Of a stretch of DNA of 64,000 bases, positions 8,592 through 18,640 are shown in pieces. The number at the start of each line of letters is the position of its first letter. The stretch's first letter is position 1. Below the pieces are notes generated by a model. That model was not told where the DNA came from and searched no databases. It saw only the letters and a list, made by a program, of their open reading frames with translations. The position numbers and the translations under genes are program-made. Origin of the DNA: Batillaria attramentaria (taxonomy: Eukaryota; Mollusca; Gastropoda; Batillariidae); assembly GCA_018292915.2 (NCBI GenBank), contig JACVVK020000328.1, positions 62,001 to 126,000 on the forward strand, given 5' to 3'.

Positions 8592-10794
8592 AGATGTTCA
8601 TGTAATGTGATGATCTGTTTTACAGAATACACCAACCAAGCGTTTACCCCAACTACTGATAATGACAGTGGCATGGGTATGAATGGACACTCGTCACCTG
8701 CTGAAATGTCCGCCGTCAATCTAGAGTTCAACGCAGTTCCACGAGAATTAGGCGGTGCTGGATATGCTTGTGTCGGTGATTTCCCGCCCCCTAGGCAAAA
8801 AGGTGGTGAATCCACAAAGAAGAGCGGCCGGGCGGCTGCATATGAAGTCACCAGCATAGCCCCCACAGGAAAGGTAAACATCAAACCAGCAGCTCCACAA
8901 CCAAACGCCTGGGACATTAAAAAGGGCGACATGACACTGGCTGATGCTCCAGGAGGACCTCCAACTCTTCATAACGTCGGCCCTAAAAGCGACGAATATG
9001 CCATGGTTTCCAACCCAAAGAACAAGACAACCATCACTGTGGGACCCAAAGGTGACGTGTATTCTACAGTCGTCAAGTATCACAAGGGAGACAACACACA
9101 AGGTTCACCAGCGAAGGCTCAAGGTACGTATAACGTTTAGCGCTATCGCAACGCAGTTTAGGCTGTACTGCCTAAAAGTGTTCGTTATTTTGTTAAACTT
9201 TATTCAAGAGAGCTCTGCCTTCTTTATCATTGTGCCGGGGAGCCGGGATGGCCGAATGGTAGAGCGTTGGACTTCTAATGCTCGGGTCGTGAGTTCGATC
9301 CCGGCTGGGGCCAAATATTTGTACTGGCTTTTTCATCGTTGCCCCGTCTTTGATATCACCCTATGTGGTGGAAAAGGACGTTAAACCCCCAAACACCCAC
9401 CCCACCCTTATCATTGTGCCTCCATGTGAAGAAAGCAGCCTACTCAAGAATAGAAACCCAAGCTGCAAGCTACGTGGTACTGCCCAGACCCGACACCGTG
9501 TTAATGAAAAAGGGACACCCAACAGGAAACGAGCATGCCTACCTTTGTCACCCCTCCCGCCCCTACACCATAATGATCTGGCGTGACACCTGAAGTACCA
9601 GACACTGACACTAGTGTTTTGTATCACAGGCCCTGATAGCCTAATCGATTCGCTACAAGACTTTTAAATTAGGGGTCGGTTCTCTCCCTTCTGCTTCTCT
9701 CTAACACTAGTCTAATTGATTTCTCTGTGTTGAGTCATATCTACGTGTCGAACAGGACAAGAGGATGCGGCCGCTTCGCGATGTCCTCCCCTCCCCATGA
9801 CCCACCATCCCCTGGACACGCCCGGTTACGCTACGCTGGCTCAGATGGCACCTGATCAAGGCTCTCTCTCTCTCTCTCTCTCATCCTTGGAAAATTGCCA
9901 TTGTTATTGCTTTGTCGTTGTCACTGCCTCTAGTGAGTGTACCGTTCCCGAATTAATTTAACATTGCCCGTTACATTTAGCGCAAACTTGTCTCTAAAAT
10001 GACCACGTGCCTTATGTGGAATAATCATACTTGCTCAGTATTTGTTCCAGGTAAACAGGGTGACGTCACGGGTTCCAGTGGAGATGCTGCAGCCATCGTG
10101 TCACCAGTTCAGGTGAAAAAACCTACTGGCCTGTATTTATATAATCAGTTACGCTTTTTCAGTACTTTGCCATACTAATTGAATACCACCTGTCAATCAG
10201 CTGAAAATACAGACTTATATAAATCGTGAAACCCCCGTGAGTTGAGCATTTGATAAGCTTTGTTCTGGTGGTTCATGCACAACTTGAATCGGTTCAACAA
10301 TTGTGGTACCCTTCACACAAAGATGATGATGATGATGATGATGATGTGTGTTGTGTGGACACTTTGCCCAATTTCTTGAACTGACTCAGAGCGCCGCGAG
10401 CTGAGCCCAACACGCACGCTCACATGAATCACACCCATTCTCTCACACACTGGACTTGAACACATTACAGTCACGTGGTACGAAGGGTCACCTCAGCTAT
10501 ATATAAAAAAAATAAATGCAATTCTAAATCTCGAAACTTATATATAAGTTTCGAGATTTAGAATTGCATTTTTTTTTTTTTTTTTTAGATTTTGTGGGCT
10601 GAACATTTCCAAAACACATACAGACCGGATGAATTTTAGGCTAAATCATTTTGTTATCATTTTTCTGCACACAGAACACGTCATCCCCAGGAGACGGCAC
10701 TGACACCTACGACCACTTTCAGAGGGATGGCCATGACCCAAAGTGTACGTCACAGGTCCCGGATGTACAATACAGCCACATCGGAAACTACTGA
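1953..10794 (+). CDS. Ig gene 1: multi-Ig type I membrane receptor with tyrosine-motif tail
   Basis: Spliced model: 1953-2001, 2357-2602, 2972-3244, 3372-3677, 5500-5805, 6134-6448, 6903-7238, 7893-8024, 8414-8464, 8626-9123, 9756-9860, 10051-10112, 10675-10794. The total is 2799 nt, a whole number of codons giving 932 residues, and every junction is phase 1 except the last, which is phase 0 on both sides. Order: leader (about 1-17), Ig modules (to about 610), helix near 625-649, RRRK stop-transfer, then a ~280-residue cytoplasmic tail. Tail tyrosines include YACV 718, YAMV 796, YSTV 817, YATL 862 and VQYSHI around 926; the last fits the ITIM consensus (I/V/L/S-x-Y-x-x-I/V/L). By analogy it is a surface receptor that would recruit SH2 proteins when phosphorylated; ligand and role are unknown. 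The exon at 9756-9860 has a weak donor. Family resemblance is to CD22/Siglec-like or cell-adhesion Ig proteins in architecture only. Confidence 0.8.
2357..2602 (+). CDS. gene 1 exon 2: Cys-rich N-terminal Ig-like domain
   Basis: Acceptor CTTTCAG, donor T/GTAAG, 246 nt, phase 1-1. The module has the pattern C...CxCxGxC...C...C (core LDCTCIGYC, later FVCQMEC). Gene 2 has the same six-cysteine layout, so extra disulfides beyond the usual Ig pair are likely. The ISRQQDGRQFVC segment matches the E-F region of an Ig fold. Confidence 0.8.
2972..3244 (+). CDS. gene 1 exon 3: Ig domain
   Basis: Acceptor GTTGCAG, donor T/GTAAG, 273 nt, phase 1-1. It shows the Ig core LTLTCNTT, YQWLG and DDGTSVVCAASN, plus a second cysteine pair (KDC, NTC). 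The gene 2 counterpart is also exactly 273 nt. A CT microsatellite begins six bases after the donor. Confidence 0.82.
3372..3677 (+). CDS. gene 1 exon 4: Ig domain, first of a tandem pair
   Basis: Acceptor CTTACAG, donor T/GTAAG, 306 nt, phase 1-1. Core motifs are LLTCTVTGGKPLVS, FFCDTP, SSVVIDTSQATED and ITCYCSA. Exon 5 is the same length and very similar in sequence, so the two are a recent exon duplication. Matching phases allow both, or either one, in the mRNA. Confidence 0.85.
3853..3991 (-). mobile_element. tRNA-derived SINE family A copy
   Basis: On the minus strand it shows the tRNA-like head with B-box sequence (GAGTTCGAATC), the conserved body (GGGGCAAAATATTT..., TTTGATATCACCC) and part of the tail. 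It lies in the gene 1 intron between duplicated exons 4 and 5. Confidence 0.75.
3992..4149 (-). mobile_element. tRNA-derived SINE family A copy
   Basis: Directly adjoins the previous copy in the same orientation. It has the conserved 3' tail (minus-strand GGCGTTAAACCCCCAAACAC), body and head ending at CCCCGGCTCCCC, with an A-rich insertion near 4067-4078. Confidence 0.78.
4150..5499. other. rest of gene 1 intron 4
   Basis: AT-rich, no recognised element or exon. Short ORFs here have no splice context or family resemblance. Confidence 0.5.
5500..5805 (+). CDS. gene 1 exon 5: Ig domain, second of the tandem pair
   Basis: Acceptor CTTACAG, donor T/GTAAG, 306 nt, phase 1-1. It repeats the exon 4 core (TCTVTGGKPLVS, FFCDTP, DTSQATED, MTCKCSA) with scattered replacements concentrated in the loop after FFCDTP and at the C-terminal end. 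It lies 1.8 kb after exon 4; two SINEs occupy the intervening intron. Confidence 0.85.
6134..6448 (+). CDS. gene 1 exon 6: I-set Ig domain
   Basis: Acceptor ATTCAG, donor T/GTAAG, 315 nt, phase 1-1. This is the most canonical Ig module: ESEGSNVTIQCDARGRPGP for the B-C region and WTDMGNYTCIVWNGVG for the DxGxYxC motif. Gene 2 has no counterpart that I can find. Confidence 0.88.
6903..7238 (+). CDS. gene 1 exon 7: membrane-proximal Ig-like module
   Basis: The acceptor is GGTACAG directly after a GT microsatellite; donor A/GTAAG; 336 nt, phase 1-1. It opens with a Pro-rich linker (KPRPASEDS, then PLNMT) and ends in a strand-like GIYKVSISNDFGSIDYYF typical of F-G strands. Only one cysteine is present, so the usual disulfide is missing. 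Gene 2 keeps only the first 19 codons of this exon. Confidence 0.78.
7371..7705 (+). mobile_element. tRNA-derived SINE family B copy
   Basis: The head GTAGTGTAGTGGTTAGCAC (A-box) and GGGTTCGAGTCCC (B-box) is tRNA-like. The ~280-bp body includes GGTGCCGTAGTTCCCGGGC and ends in an A-tract at 7697-7708. Related copies lie at 19715-20125, 22447-22562 and 24897-25152. It sits in the intron before the TM exon. Confidence 0.8.
7893..8024 (+). CDS. gene 1 exon 8: transmembrane segment
   Basis: Acceptor TTCCCCAG, donor CAAG/GTGAT, 132 nt, phase 1-1. It encodes an acidic stalk (VPEDDVVTASNHT), a ~25-residue uncharged helix (AIIVGGVVAAVVFLIILGVI...) and a basic RRRK stop-transfer. The gene 2 TM exon is also 132 nt. 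Confidence 0.9.
8414..8464 (+). CDS. gene 1 exon 9: short juxtamembrane exon
   Basis: A 51-nt exon with acceptor TTTTGTCTAG and donor AATG/GTACAC, phase 1-1, encoding DQMPAYGRQRTPESSENG. The donor is weak at +3 to +6. It is called from frame continuity with both neighbours; skipping it would also keep frame. Confidence 0.6.
8626..9123 (+). CDS. gene 1 exon 10: main cytoplasmic tail exon
   Basis: Acceptor TTTTACAG, donor CAAG/GTACGT, 498 nt. The encoded tail is Pro/Gly/Lys rich with tyrosine motifs GYACV, AYEVT, DEYAMV and DVYSTV. If the donor at 9124 is not used, translation runs five codons further (GTYNV) and stops at 9138-9140, giving a shorter alternative C-terminus. Confidence 0.8.
9237..9407 (+). 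mobile_element. SINE family A copy with 13-bp target duplication
   Basis: Complete copy: GGGGAGCCGGGATGGCCGAA head, A-box TGGCCGAATGG, B-box GAGTTCGATCCC, body and GGACGTTAAACCCCC tail. TTATCATTGTGCC flanks it on both sides (9224-9236 and 9408-9420), so the boundaries are certain and the insertion fairly recent. It lies just after the alternative stop of exon 10. Confidence 0.92.
9756..9860 (+). CDS. gene 1 exon 11 (donor doubtful)
   Basis: After acceptor TCGAACAG a 105-nt stretch stays open in phase 1-1 and encodes a tail segment with PGYATLAQM. The expected donor reads CAAG/GCTCTC, where a CT microsatellite starts; GC donors exist but this one lacks the usual GCAAGT context. The exon may be skipped, which would not disturb frame. 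Confidence 0.45.
10051..10112 (+). CDS. gene 1 exon 12: tail exon
   Basis: Acceptor TTGTTCCAG, donor TTCAG/GTGAAA, 62 nt, entering in phase 1 and leaving in phase 0. It encodes GKQGDVTGSSGDAAAIVSP. The phase switch matches the next exon exactly, which supports both. Confidence 0.65.
10318..10612 (+). mobile_element. dispersed repeat family C copy with perfect palindrome
   Basis: Shares CGCCGCGAGCTGAGCCCAAC, CACACACTGGACTTGAACAC and GGGCTGAACATTTCC with copies at 16306-16510, 17935-18147 and, inverted, 35231-35480. Unlike them it contains a perfect 58-bp palindrome at 10514-10571, as if the terminal AT-rich part had been copied head to head. Confidence 0.75.
10675..10794 (+). CDS. gene 1 exon 13: terminal tail exon with ITIM-like motif
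   Basis: Acceptor CTGCACACAG, phase 0, open to TGA at 10792-10794. It encodes 39 residues including TYDHF and, near the end, DVQYSHIGNY. VQYSHI satisfies the ITIM consensus. Confidence 0.75.
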   Translation, partial: NTSSPGDGTDTYDHFQRDGHDPKCTSQVPDVQYSHIGNY

Positions 10795-10954
10795 AAGGTC
10801 TAGAGGCGCAACCTATCCCGACTTTTCTTTTTTTTAACTTGAATTTCCAAAGTGGAAAAGTATGAAAATTTCCACGTTGTCTGTAACTATGCAATCTCTG
10901 GTTCCTACCACTGGTATACATGCATGTTGATTCGTTGTGCGCAAAAACGGTAGA

Positions 10955-11279
10955 AGTTTTTTTTTTTTTTTTTTTTTACTACTTTATTATCTTTTTCGGG
11001 AAAATCGGGCTGCTTCCCCCGGGGGAAGCGCGTCGCCACGGTGCAGCGCCACCCAATACCTATCCTACATTTTTTATAATTTTGCTGGAGGAGGAAAAGC
11101 GGATAACCCGGAGAGAAACCCCCAATGAGCAGCCCGGCAGCCAGGAAAAACCGGTATCACATATCACAAGCTCGACCTGGGCTCGAACCCACGTTTCATC
11201 GCCATGACATTGGTGACGGCCGTTCAGTAGCGCAGCGGCTAAATCCGACGCCCTACCTATTAGACCACCGCTCACCCCC
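10955..11279 (-). mobile_element. tRNA-derived SINE family D copy
   Basis: Read on the minus strand: GGTGAGCGGTGGTCTAATAG (A-box), then GTGGGTTCGAGCCC (B-box), a body with TTTTCCTGGCTGCCGGGCTG and an A-rich 3' end matching the poly-T at 10957-10978. It is a full-length Pol III-type SINE unlike families A and B. Confidence 0.78.
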
Positions 11280-11318
11280 AGCTCACCTTTACGAACGGTA
11301 CCTTTGGTCCGAAGGGTT

Positions 11319-11931
11319 TGAAAATTTTGAAAGTTCCCAAGCTCACTGGAATGAATTTAAAAATTTTGTAAGATACTTTTCTCACTGATATGGATCTGAC
11401 ATTTTTGAAGGATACCCTCCTCACTGGAATGGATTTGAAAATTTTGTAAGATACTTTTCTCACTGATATGGATCTGACATTTTTGAAGGATACCCTCCTC
11501 ACTGGAATGAATTTGAAAATTTTGTAAGATACTTTTCTCACTGATATGGATCTGACATTTTTGAAGGATACCCTCCTCACTGGAATGGATTTGAAAATTT
11601 TGTAAGATACTTTTCTCACTGATATGGATCTGACATTTTTGAAGGATACCCTCCTCACTGGAATGAATTTGAAAATTTTGTAAGATACTTTTCTCACTGA
11701 TATGGATCTGACATTTTTGAAGGATACCCTCCTCACTGGAATGAATTTGAAAATTTTGAAAGATACTTTTCTCACTGATATGGATCTGACATTTTTGAAG
11801 GATACCCTCCTCACTGGAATGGATTTGAAAATTTTGAAAGAAACTTTTCTCACTGATATGGATCTGACATTTTTGAAGGATACCCTCCTCACTGGAATGG
11901 ATTTGAAAATTTTGAAAGATGCCCTTCTTTT
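11319..11931. repeat. 78-bp tandem repeat built from two 39-bp halves
   Basis: About eight copies with exact 78-bp spacing (GATATGGATCTGAC at 11387, 11465, 11543 and on). Each unit is two diverged 39-bp halves that start CTCACTGGAATG and CTCACTGATATG. The period is a multiple of three, so long ORFs run through it on both strands. It lies downstream of gene 1, possibly in its 3' UTR. Confidence 0.92.
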
Positions 11932-12529
11932 CGGAAGCTGCTTCGTTTGGAACTGTACATATGTACTTAAAACACAGTTAGTGCACACTATCGACGTACA
12001 TACAGAAAGTGTCTACCTTGTTTTATTGTTTGTTAGTCCATCTACACCAGAGCTTTCTCGAGATCCTAGATCTTAATAACAGATACAGACCGTTAGATGG
12101 AGATAATCAGATGTATGAATTTTCTGAATTCATATTTGACATTTTGTTGTTGTTTTTGGTTCTGTGTGTAAAATATATATGGACTTAGTGTGAATGTTTT
12201 TTTCCACGACGTCATTTCATAGCTATGACTTTATAAACGCATAATACTACAATTTGGGAACTACTCACATCGTACAATTCATTAATCGCTGTTGAAGTTC
12301 CAAACTTGTGGACATTTTATACATGGATATTAATAAAAAGTTGACAGCTGTTATGACAGCTGGTTTAATATATTTTAGGCATATGTAATAAATGCTTTTT
12401 TTTGTAGACGGCGGTGTCTGGAATTAAATGATGCTGTACATTTGTTTGTCTGAAGAAGCAATGTCACTTACGAAAATCAAATAGTTTTGTATTGTAGCCG
12501 AGTGGTTTGCACCCGCTCGGTCGCTAGTT

Positions 12530-12800
12530 TGGTCGCTCGCCTCACTACCGCTTAGTTCTCTGGCCAGCGCTGTTCGCTAGCCACGAGCCGCGTGCCCACT
12601 AGCCGCACGCACGCAGTGTTTCGTATCCGCGGTGGCGCGCGTGTCAATTTGTTGTGTTTGTTTGTGTCTTTTCAGTGTCAATTATCTCCGTAGTCCCTTC
12701 GCTTAGAATAATTCTGTAAAGTGCAGTAGTTTAAGGAGAGTTTTTACTTTCTAATCATGTTTTGTTGTTAGCGGTAGTTTATAGTTTAACGGGTGTATTT
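12530..12800 (+). repeat. dispersed repeat family E
   Basis: Matches the inverted sequence at 43036-43262 over about 230 bp, including GAGAGTTTTTACTTTCTAAT and GTGTTTGTTTGTGTC. Its class is unknown; no ORF or terminal repeat is evident. Confidence 0.65.
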
Positions 12801-13219
12801 TGCCATTTTATCAAATGCGTGGTCCCGGTCTTTACGCTCTTCAATCGGCAATAGGGAATTCTCTGTATGTTCCAAACTTACTCCATTTTAAAGTATTTTT
12901 CAAGCCCTTTCAGCTGCCGTTTGTTTGAAATTCCTAGCTGCTATAGAACGCCCGCTACGGTTGGATATCTAAATTGCAAGAAATACATATCCCCCCCCCC
13001 CCCTCTAGCCGTAAATCTACTCTCCTCCAGCCACGCATCCTACTGTTGCTTTCTTTGCGGGCCAGGCGCCCACGTGATCTCGTTATAAGTATCCCAGCCC
13101 CACGCCGCGGGGCACGGTCCCAATTCAGCCCTGCGGGTATTCCATTCTGCTCTGACGCCAGCATGGACTCTACCAGCCAGCTTATAAGTAAGTTTTATTT
13201 TGAATTCACGGACTCATGT

Positions 13220-13614
13220 ACAGGCCCCGTTTACATTAGCTTAAGATACCGCCCTGAGAGCGCTCTGAGAGCGCCCTGTCGCGTTTACACTTGGACAAAC
13301 CGCTCCGAAAGCGCATCGCTCTCAGACTACCTACCGTGGGTAGTGTGAGGGCGCTCTAGCTTAGGGCGCTTTCGTCTCGTCACGTGGGGCCTTGTGTCAC
13401 CGTAGCAACAGGCCATTTTTGCAAATGGCGAAAGATCGGTTTTTTTTCTGCCAGGCATACAAAAACATGTGCTTTCTGGGCGCTGCCATCTCGAAAGCAC
13501 GTGGCATATCAGGTCCCCTTCCACTCCTGTGTGATGTAAACGCCGTGGAGCGCTCTCAGTACGGTGCGCTTTAGGGGCGCCCTCAGAGCGCTCTGTAATG
13601 TAAACGGGGCCTGT
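13220..13614. mobile_element. MITE with 19-bp terminal inverted repeats
   Basis: Starts ACAGGCCCCGTTTACATTA and ends with its exact complement. Inside both ends are GAGCGCTC-rich blocks (GAGAGCGCTCTGAGAGCGCC near 13256). The 395-bp size and GGCCCCGTTTACAT end resemble non-autonomous Harbinger-type or related elements, but I see no clear target duplication. Confidence 0.75.
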
Positions 13615-15550
13615 TTGATGCTAGAGTCGGGTAGCGCGGTGTGGACCGACGCTGCCATTTTGTCTTTGTTTCAACTATTTGTTTACACTTCCGCGAGCCG
13701 TGCTTTTAGTTCAGTTTGGTATGTTACTTCTGTGTAATAGTTGCTTAGCCATTGTTGGTATTGTTCCAGTTTTGACCCATTTTATGTGTCGTCTATTTCA
13801 ATGCTTATTGCTTTTCTTTTTTGTGGTGTACTAATGTCTTTCCACTTGTGTTTTTGCAGGAGTAGTACACTGCTCCTCTGTAACGGACAAACAAACGTGT
13901 TTTTGTTAAACCATGTCTCGATTCGTGCGCCTGCCTGAATCACTCAACACCATCACATTATCATACACAATTCGACGAAGAATTCATCTAGTTAAACTCT
14001 GTGGCTTTTCTCTGAGATACACTCCAAAGGGTTTGCACTCCAATGTATTTTTTTTTTCTTATACATTGTGGCAGTATCATAGTCACCACAAAGACTTCCA
14101 AACAGAGGATTGCATTTGCTGTACTATTTAAGTGGCAGTTCAATGCGCTCTTACCATTATTTACGAAACCCAGTTTATTGCCTGAACATTTCAATGTATG
14201 TACAACGTTTTTCCCGGTGCCATGTAGTTCATGTATATATAACCAAAGAATTAGTTTCTCTACATAACTTTGCCAATCGTTTCGATAATATTGATATATG
14301 GAAGAAGTCCCGTTGTATTCCTAAAAGTGTTGTTTCAATCCAGTTGTAGATTTGGTATTTGAGCCCTGGAGTAAGGCTCTTTATTCACCGAAACGGAGGC
14401 CTTTGATGTTTGATAGTCCCATTTACACGAGAACACCGTTCTCGAGATTCTAAGCATGATCATAAAAATCCAACTCGCTCATCACATTGTTTTCATATTC
14501 ATGTGACTTATTATCTTAAATAATTTTATGTGCATACATATACCTGCAAAATGATACTTTAAGGGTCTGATTGTGCAACTTTTTATACCCACCGTTTTTT
14601 TTTTTATGCAGTCAATCAACAGTTTAAAACCAAAGCACTTTAAATATCGTTCCTGCCTGTAAGATAGTTGACTATCTCGAGACCTGTTTTGTGTGTGCCT
14701 GCCAGCAAGACCCCGTGACGAAATGAAATGCTCAGCGCAAAAAGCAGCTCGGCAAAGATGAAATGATACAGTAATTCTTTTGCTTTTTTATGCTCTATGT
14801 GTGTGAGGTGGGGTTATTGCCGCTATTTGTTCCATTATTTGTTTGCACAATATTGAATTTTAAACACAAAACTGTTGGCTTGTCGTCGCGCACATATATT
14901 TTCTTCTCGTTTACTTTTGTTGCGATCTGTACAATGATTTTTTTTTCTTTTTGCTTTTTGATAATAAGTCTCGTTCACGCTATCATTCTTTTCTCACAAA
15001 TAAACTATCAATAAAGTATCACGACTACAAACAACGGGTTTATTATTCTGTTGTTTCATGTTTTTACTGCTATTACTGGTGGTTGTGGTGGTGATGGTGC
15101 TTTTGTTGTTGTTGTTTGTTTTGTTTTGTTTTTATAGAAATACAGTTTGCTGTCTCCATACGTTATTCGGTTCTCATACTATGTCCGGGACGACGAACTC
15201 TGTACACAACATATAACATTTGATCACGAAATTTGGAAATTTGGAGTGACGTCATCGTATCGGAGAAAGGAAAACGCCCAAGTTTTTAAGTTGTTTCTCT
15301 ATAGAGAAACTTTACACAGGCATGATAATATATAATAAGAGCTTTACATTAATTACAAACATACTCTTGTGAATGACCTTTACCTGAGTCACAAGGGAGC
15401 CATGGAGGCTTCTGCCTCTCTAATTCGTCCTAAACTGATAATATTGCAACAGATGCAGTCCCGACTTTCAAAAAATTAAGACAGAGAAGAGAATAACCGC
15501 TAACATAAGTTTATTTATTTGCTTCGGTCCCTCAGTTCGATTAGTCTGAT
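13615..15550. other. intergenic, nothing recognised
   Basis: AT-rich sequence with only short ORFs lacking splice context. A short palindrome around 15288-15310 recurs at 54187 and is described in the findings. Confidence 0.5.
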
Positions 15551-15866
15551 CCTAACCTGCCTCATTTGAATTCTTTTCCGTTAATCTGCCTCATTTGAAT
15601 TATTTCACCTAACCTGCCTCGTTTGAATTCTTTTCCCCTAGCCTACCTGATTTGAATTCTTTTCCCCTAACCTGCTTCATTTGAATTCTTTTCCCCTAAC
15701 CCGCCTCATTTGAATTCTTTTCCGTCAACCTGCCTCATTTGAATTCTTTTCCGTTAACCTGCCTCATTTGAATTCTTTTCCGTTAACCTGCCTCATTTGA
15801 ATTCTTTTCCGTTAACCTGCCTCATTTGAATTCTTTTCCGTTAACCTGCCTCATTTTGAATTCCAT
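15551..15866. repeat. 29-bp tandem repeat
   Basis: About ten copies of a unit containing CTGCCTCATTTGAATTCTTT, spaced 29 bp (for example 15561 and 15590). The last copies are nearly identical and the first ones diverged. Confidence 0.92.
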
Positions 15867-16305
15867 ATTAGCCTCAGACATCATAGTCACCCCTGAAAAT
15901 GCTTCAATCTAGAAATAAAATTACCATGCACAGACCATTCAGGGGTACGCAGCTTGTATGAGTTTAACAAAATTCGAATGTCTCCTTTCCGCTCAGGCCT
16001 CACTAGAGTAGTGTGAGTCTACTTTCTGTTTAGGCCAGAAAGCCACTCCGCTCAAATCCACTCGCATCACCTCGGCTTGCCACCTGCGCAAAAAGTCCCA
16101 GCTTCACTGGCAGTTTGCCTCCTGTTGCAACTCCCACGCAAGCACCTTGCCCTGCAAACACAAAAATATACAAAAAATCGCACTATTCGTGACAGCAAAA
16201 AGCATTACAAAACTAGGCACACTCGCCACACGTGGCCCTTCAAATAAACGCCAATGCGTTGTTTATTTTCATAATAATAATAATAATAATGAGTATTGTA
16301 TAGGC

Positions 16306-16510
16306 GCTCTACCCAATGTCATGAATCGGCTCAAAGCGCCGCGAACTGAACCCAACATGCACGCTCACGTGAATCACACGCATTCTCTCACACACTGGAC
16401 ATCAACACATTACAATCACGTGGTGCGAAGGGTCAGCTCAGCTATTTAAATTTCGGAATTTGAATTGCATTTATTTTTCAAATTTGGTGGGCTGAACATT
16501 TCCAAAGCCC
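16306..16510 (+). mobile_element. dispersed repeat family C copy
   Basis: Preceded by (ATA)n at 16271-16290, then AGGCGCTCTACCCAATGTC, CACGTGAATCACACGCATTC and GGGCTGAACATTTCC. The (ATT/ATA)n end is shared with the inverted copies at 35.2-41.7 kb. Confidence 0.75.
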
Positions 16511-16514
16511 CATT

Positions 16515-17235
<721 letters not shown>

Positions 17236-17934
17236 CTTGATTCGTCAGCACACTTTCCTGTCATGACCTGTCAATCAGGAACTGTCTGCGTGTCAATCGT
17301 TCGTCTGTTTCGTTTTTCCCCGTTGTCATTGTTGGTGGTTTTTGAAGCTGCAAGATGTCACAGTTAGAAACAGCACTCTTGACCCGGACGCTTTCACCCA
17401 CTCTCTCTCTCTCTCTCTCTCCCAAGCTGTGTTTGTCACAGCACGACTATTTCCGGGTGTAGCTTTGCACGGTTGCACTCAGCGAGTTTCCAGTCTTTAC
17501 GACGAGCTATGATAATTAAGGAAATTTTTAATGACGACACTATGCGTTGCAGAGTCAGCTTCAACTTTCCTGGTACGCGTTTTGGCTCTGCGGATATTCT
17601 AACCACAGCGAAGTTTTGCCCGCTGTACCAAACAGGTCATTTACTGATATCACGGCGAGCCAGTCGAGTTGCTGCTCTCTGAGACGCACAACAAAGACGT
17701 AATTCGATTATTGCAGGTATGACATCAGGGGTGAGAGGTCACCGAGCATGCGCGCGCCGGATTCGGATCCAGTCTTCGCAAAGCAAGCTTGCGGAACGAG
17801 CCAGCAGTAAATGGCTGCAGCGCAGAATGTATAACGAATGCTGTACAGAGGGGCTATAAAGTAGAACTTTAACCGTAGTGTCGTAGGGTTTTGCATGAAA
17901 CAGAGCACCCACTTGCGCCTATGTCAATAATAAC
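17236..17934. other. intergenic, nothing recognised
   Basis: No exon or transposon end found. A short (CT)n lies at 17400-17420. Confidence 0.5.
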
Positions 17935-18147
17935 TGTATTATGTAGGCGCTCTACTCAATTTCTTGAATATGCTCAAAGCGCAGCGAACAGAACCCAGTC
18001 ACAGTCACGTGAATCGTACGCATTCTGTCAGACACTGACTGGATATGAACAAATTATAATCACGTGTTGCGAATGGTGAGCTCAGAATTTAAGTTTCGGA
18101 ATTTAGAATTGCAATTTTTTTTAATTTGTGGGCTGAACATTTCCACA
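17935..18147 (+). mobile_element. dispersed repeat family C copy
   Basis: Carries GGCGCTCTACTCAATTTCTT, CAAAGCGCAGCGAACAGAAC and GGGCTGAACATTTCC. It is more diverged than the other copies. Confidence 0.7.
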
Positions 18148-18278
18148 GCAGAAGGGCAGGAAACTGGAATGTCTGGAGAGAATTTTCGACGATCGGCCCA
18201 AATGAACGGTGCCACATTCGAGGGAGAAAAAAAATATTTGCCCTAAGTGAAGCTCGAACGTGACCTCTCTCATTGGTG

Positions 18279-18452
18279 GGGTGGGTGGGTGTTTAGGAAT
18301 ATAACGTCTTTTTCCACCGCGTAAGGGTGATATGAAAGACGGGGCAACGAGAAAAAGGCCAGCACAAAAAAAAATTGGCCCCAGCCGAGATTCGAACTCA
18401 CGACCCGAGCATTGAGAGTCCAACGCTCTACCATTCGGCTATCCCGGTTCCC
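18279..18452 (-). mobile_element. SINE family A copy with 15-bp target duplication
   Basis: Flanked by CCTCTCTCATTGGTG at 18264-18278 and 18453-18467. Minus-strand head, B-box, body and tail are all present. Confidence 0.9.
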
Positions 18453-18590
18453 CCTCTCTCATTGGTGACCGCCCTACGATTCTCCGTGATAAATTCCATG
18501 GCAAGCATGGAACAACCATGACGGTTTTCAGTAACTTTCAGTTAAATGCAAGAGACCTGTCTGCTTGTAAACTGTTCGTGGTTTAAATTG

Positions 18591-18593
<3 letters not shown>

Positions 18594-18639
<46 letters not shown>
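18594..18639. repeat. (CA)n microsatellite
   Basis: Uninterrupted CA run. The next ~580 bp up to the SINE at 19234 show nothing recognisable. Confidence 0.95.

Positions 18640-18640
<1 letters not shown>

Larger units (their letters stand above)
2798..9890. repeat. intronic microsatellites of gene 1
   Basis: (CA)n 2798-2845; (CT)n 3250-3290; (GCGT)n, (GA)n and (CAGA)n compound 3687-3852; (GCGT)n/(GT)n 6826-6897; (CT)n 7272-7332; (CA)n/(GA)n 8051-8120; (CT)n 8478-8501; (GT)n 8518-8588; (CT)n 9862-9882. Several lie within a few bases of splice sites. Confidence 0.9.
10795..12392 (+). other. probable gene 1 3' UTR with repeats
   Basis: No AATAAA occurs soon after the stop. Candidate poly(A) signals are at 12332-12337 and 12387-12392, so the 3' UTR may include the SINE at 10955-11279 and the 78-bp minisatellite. 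Alternatively a non-canonical signal is used earlier. Confidence 0.4.

Noticed and set aside
9242..9310. tRNA gene
   Set aside because: A- and B-box sequences are present, but they belong to dispersed SINEs with conserved bodies and tails; no copy folds as an intact tRNA on inspection.
9460..9588. Open segment with SYVVL and AYL motifs between tail exons 10 and 11
   Set aside because: It could be a tail exon after acceptor GAATAG, but the acceptor lacks a pyrimidine tract, it ends in a stop, and it is not needed for frame continuity.
9636..9668. Alternative short terminal exon after TATCACAG at 9629
   Set aside because: Would add about a dozen residues and stop; acceptor is plausible but nothing else supports it.
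11272..11988. 238-codon minus-strand ORF
   Set aside because: Entirely the 78-bp minisatellite, whose period is a multiple of three; no start context or non-repeat domain.
15551..15866. CRISPR-like array
   Set aside because: Units are contiguous 29-bp direct repeats without unique spacers, in animal DNA.
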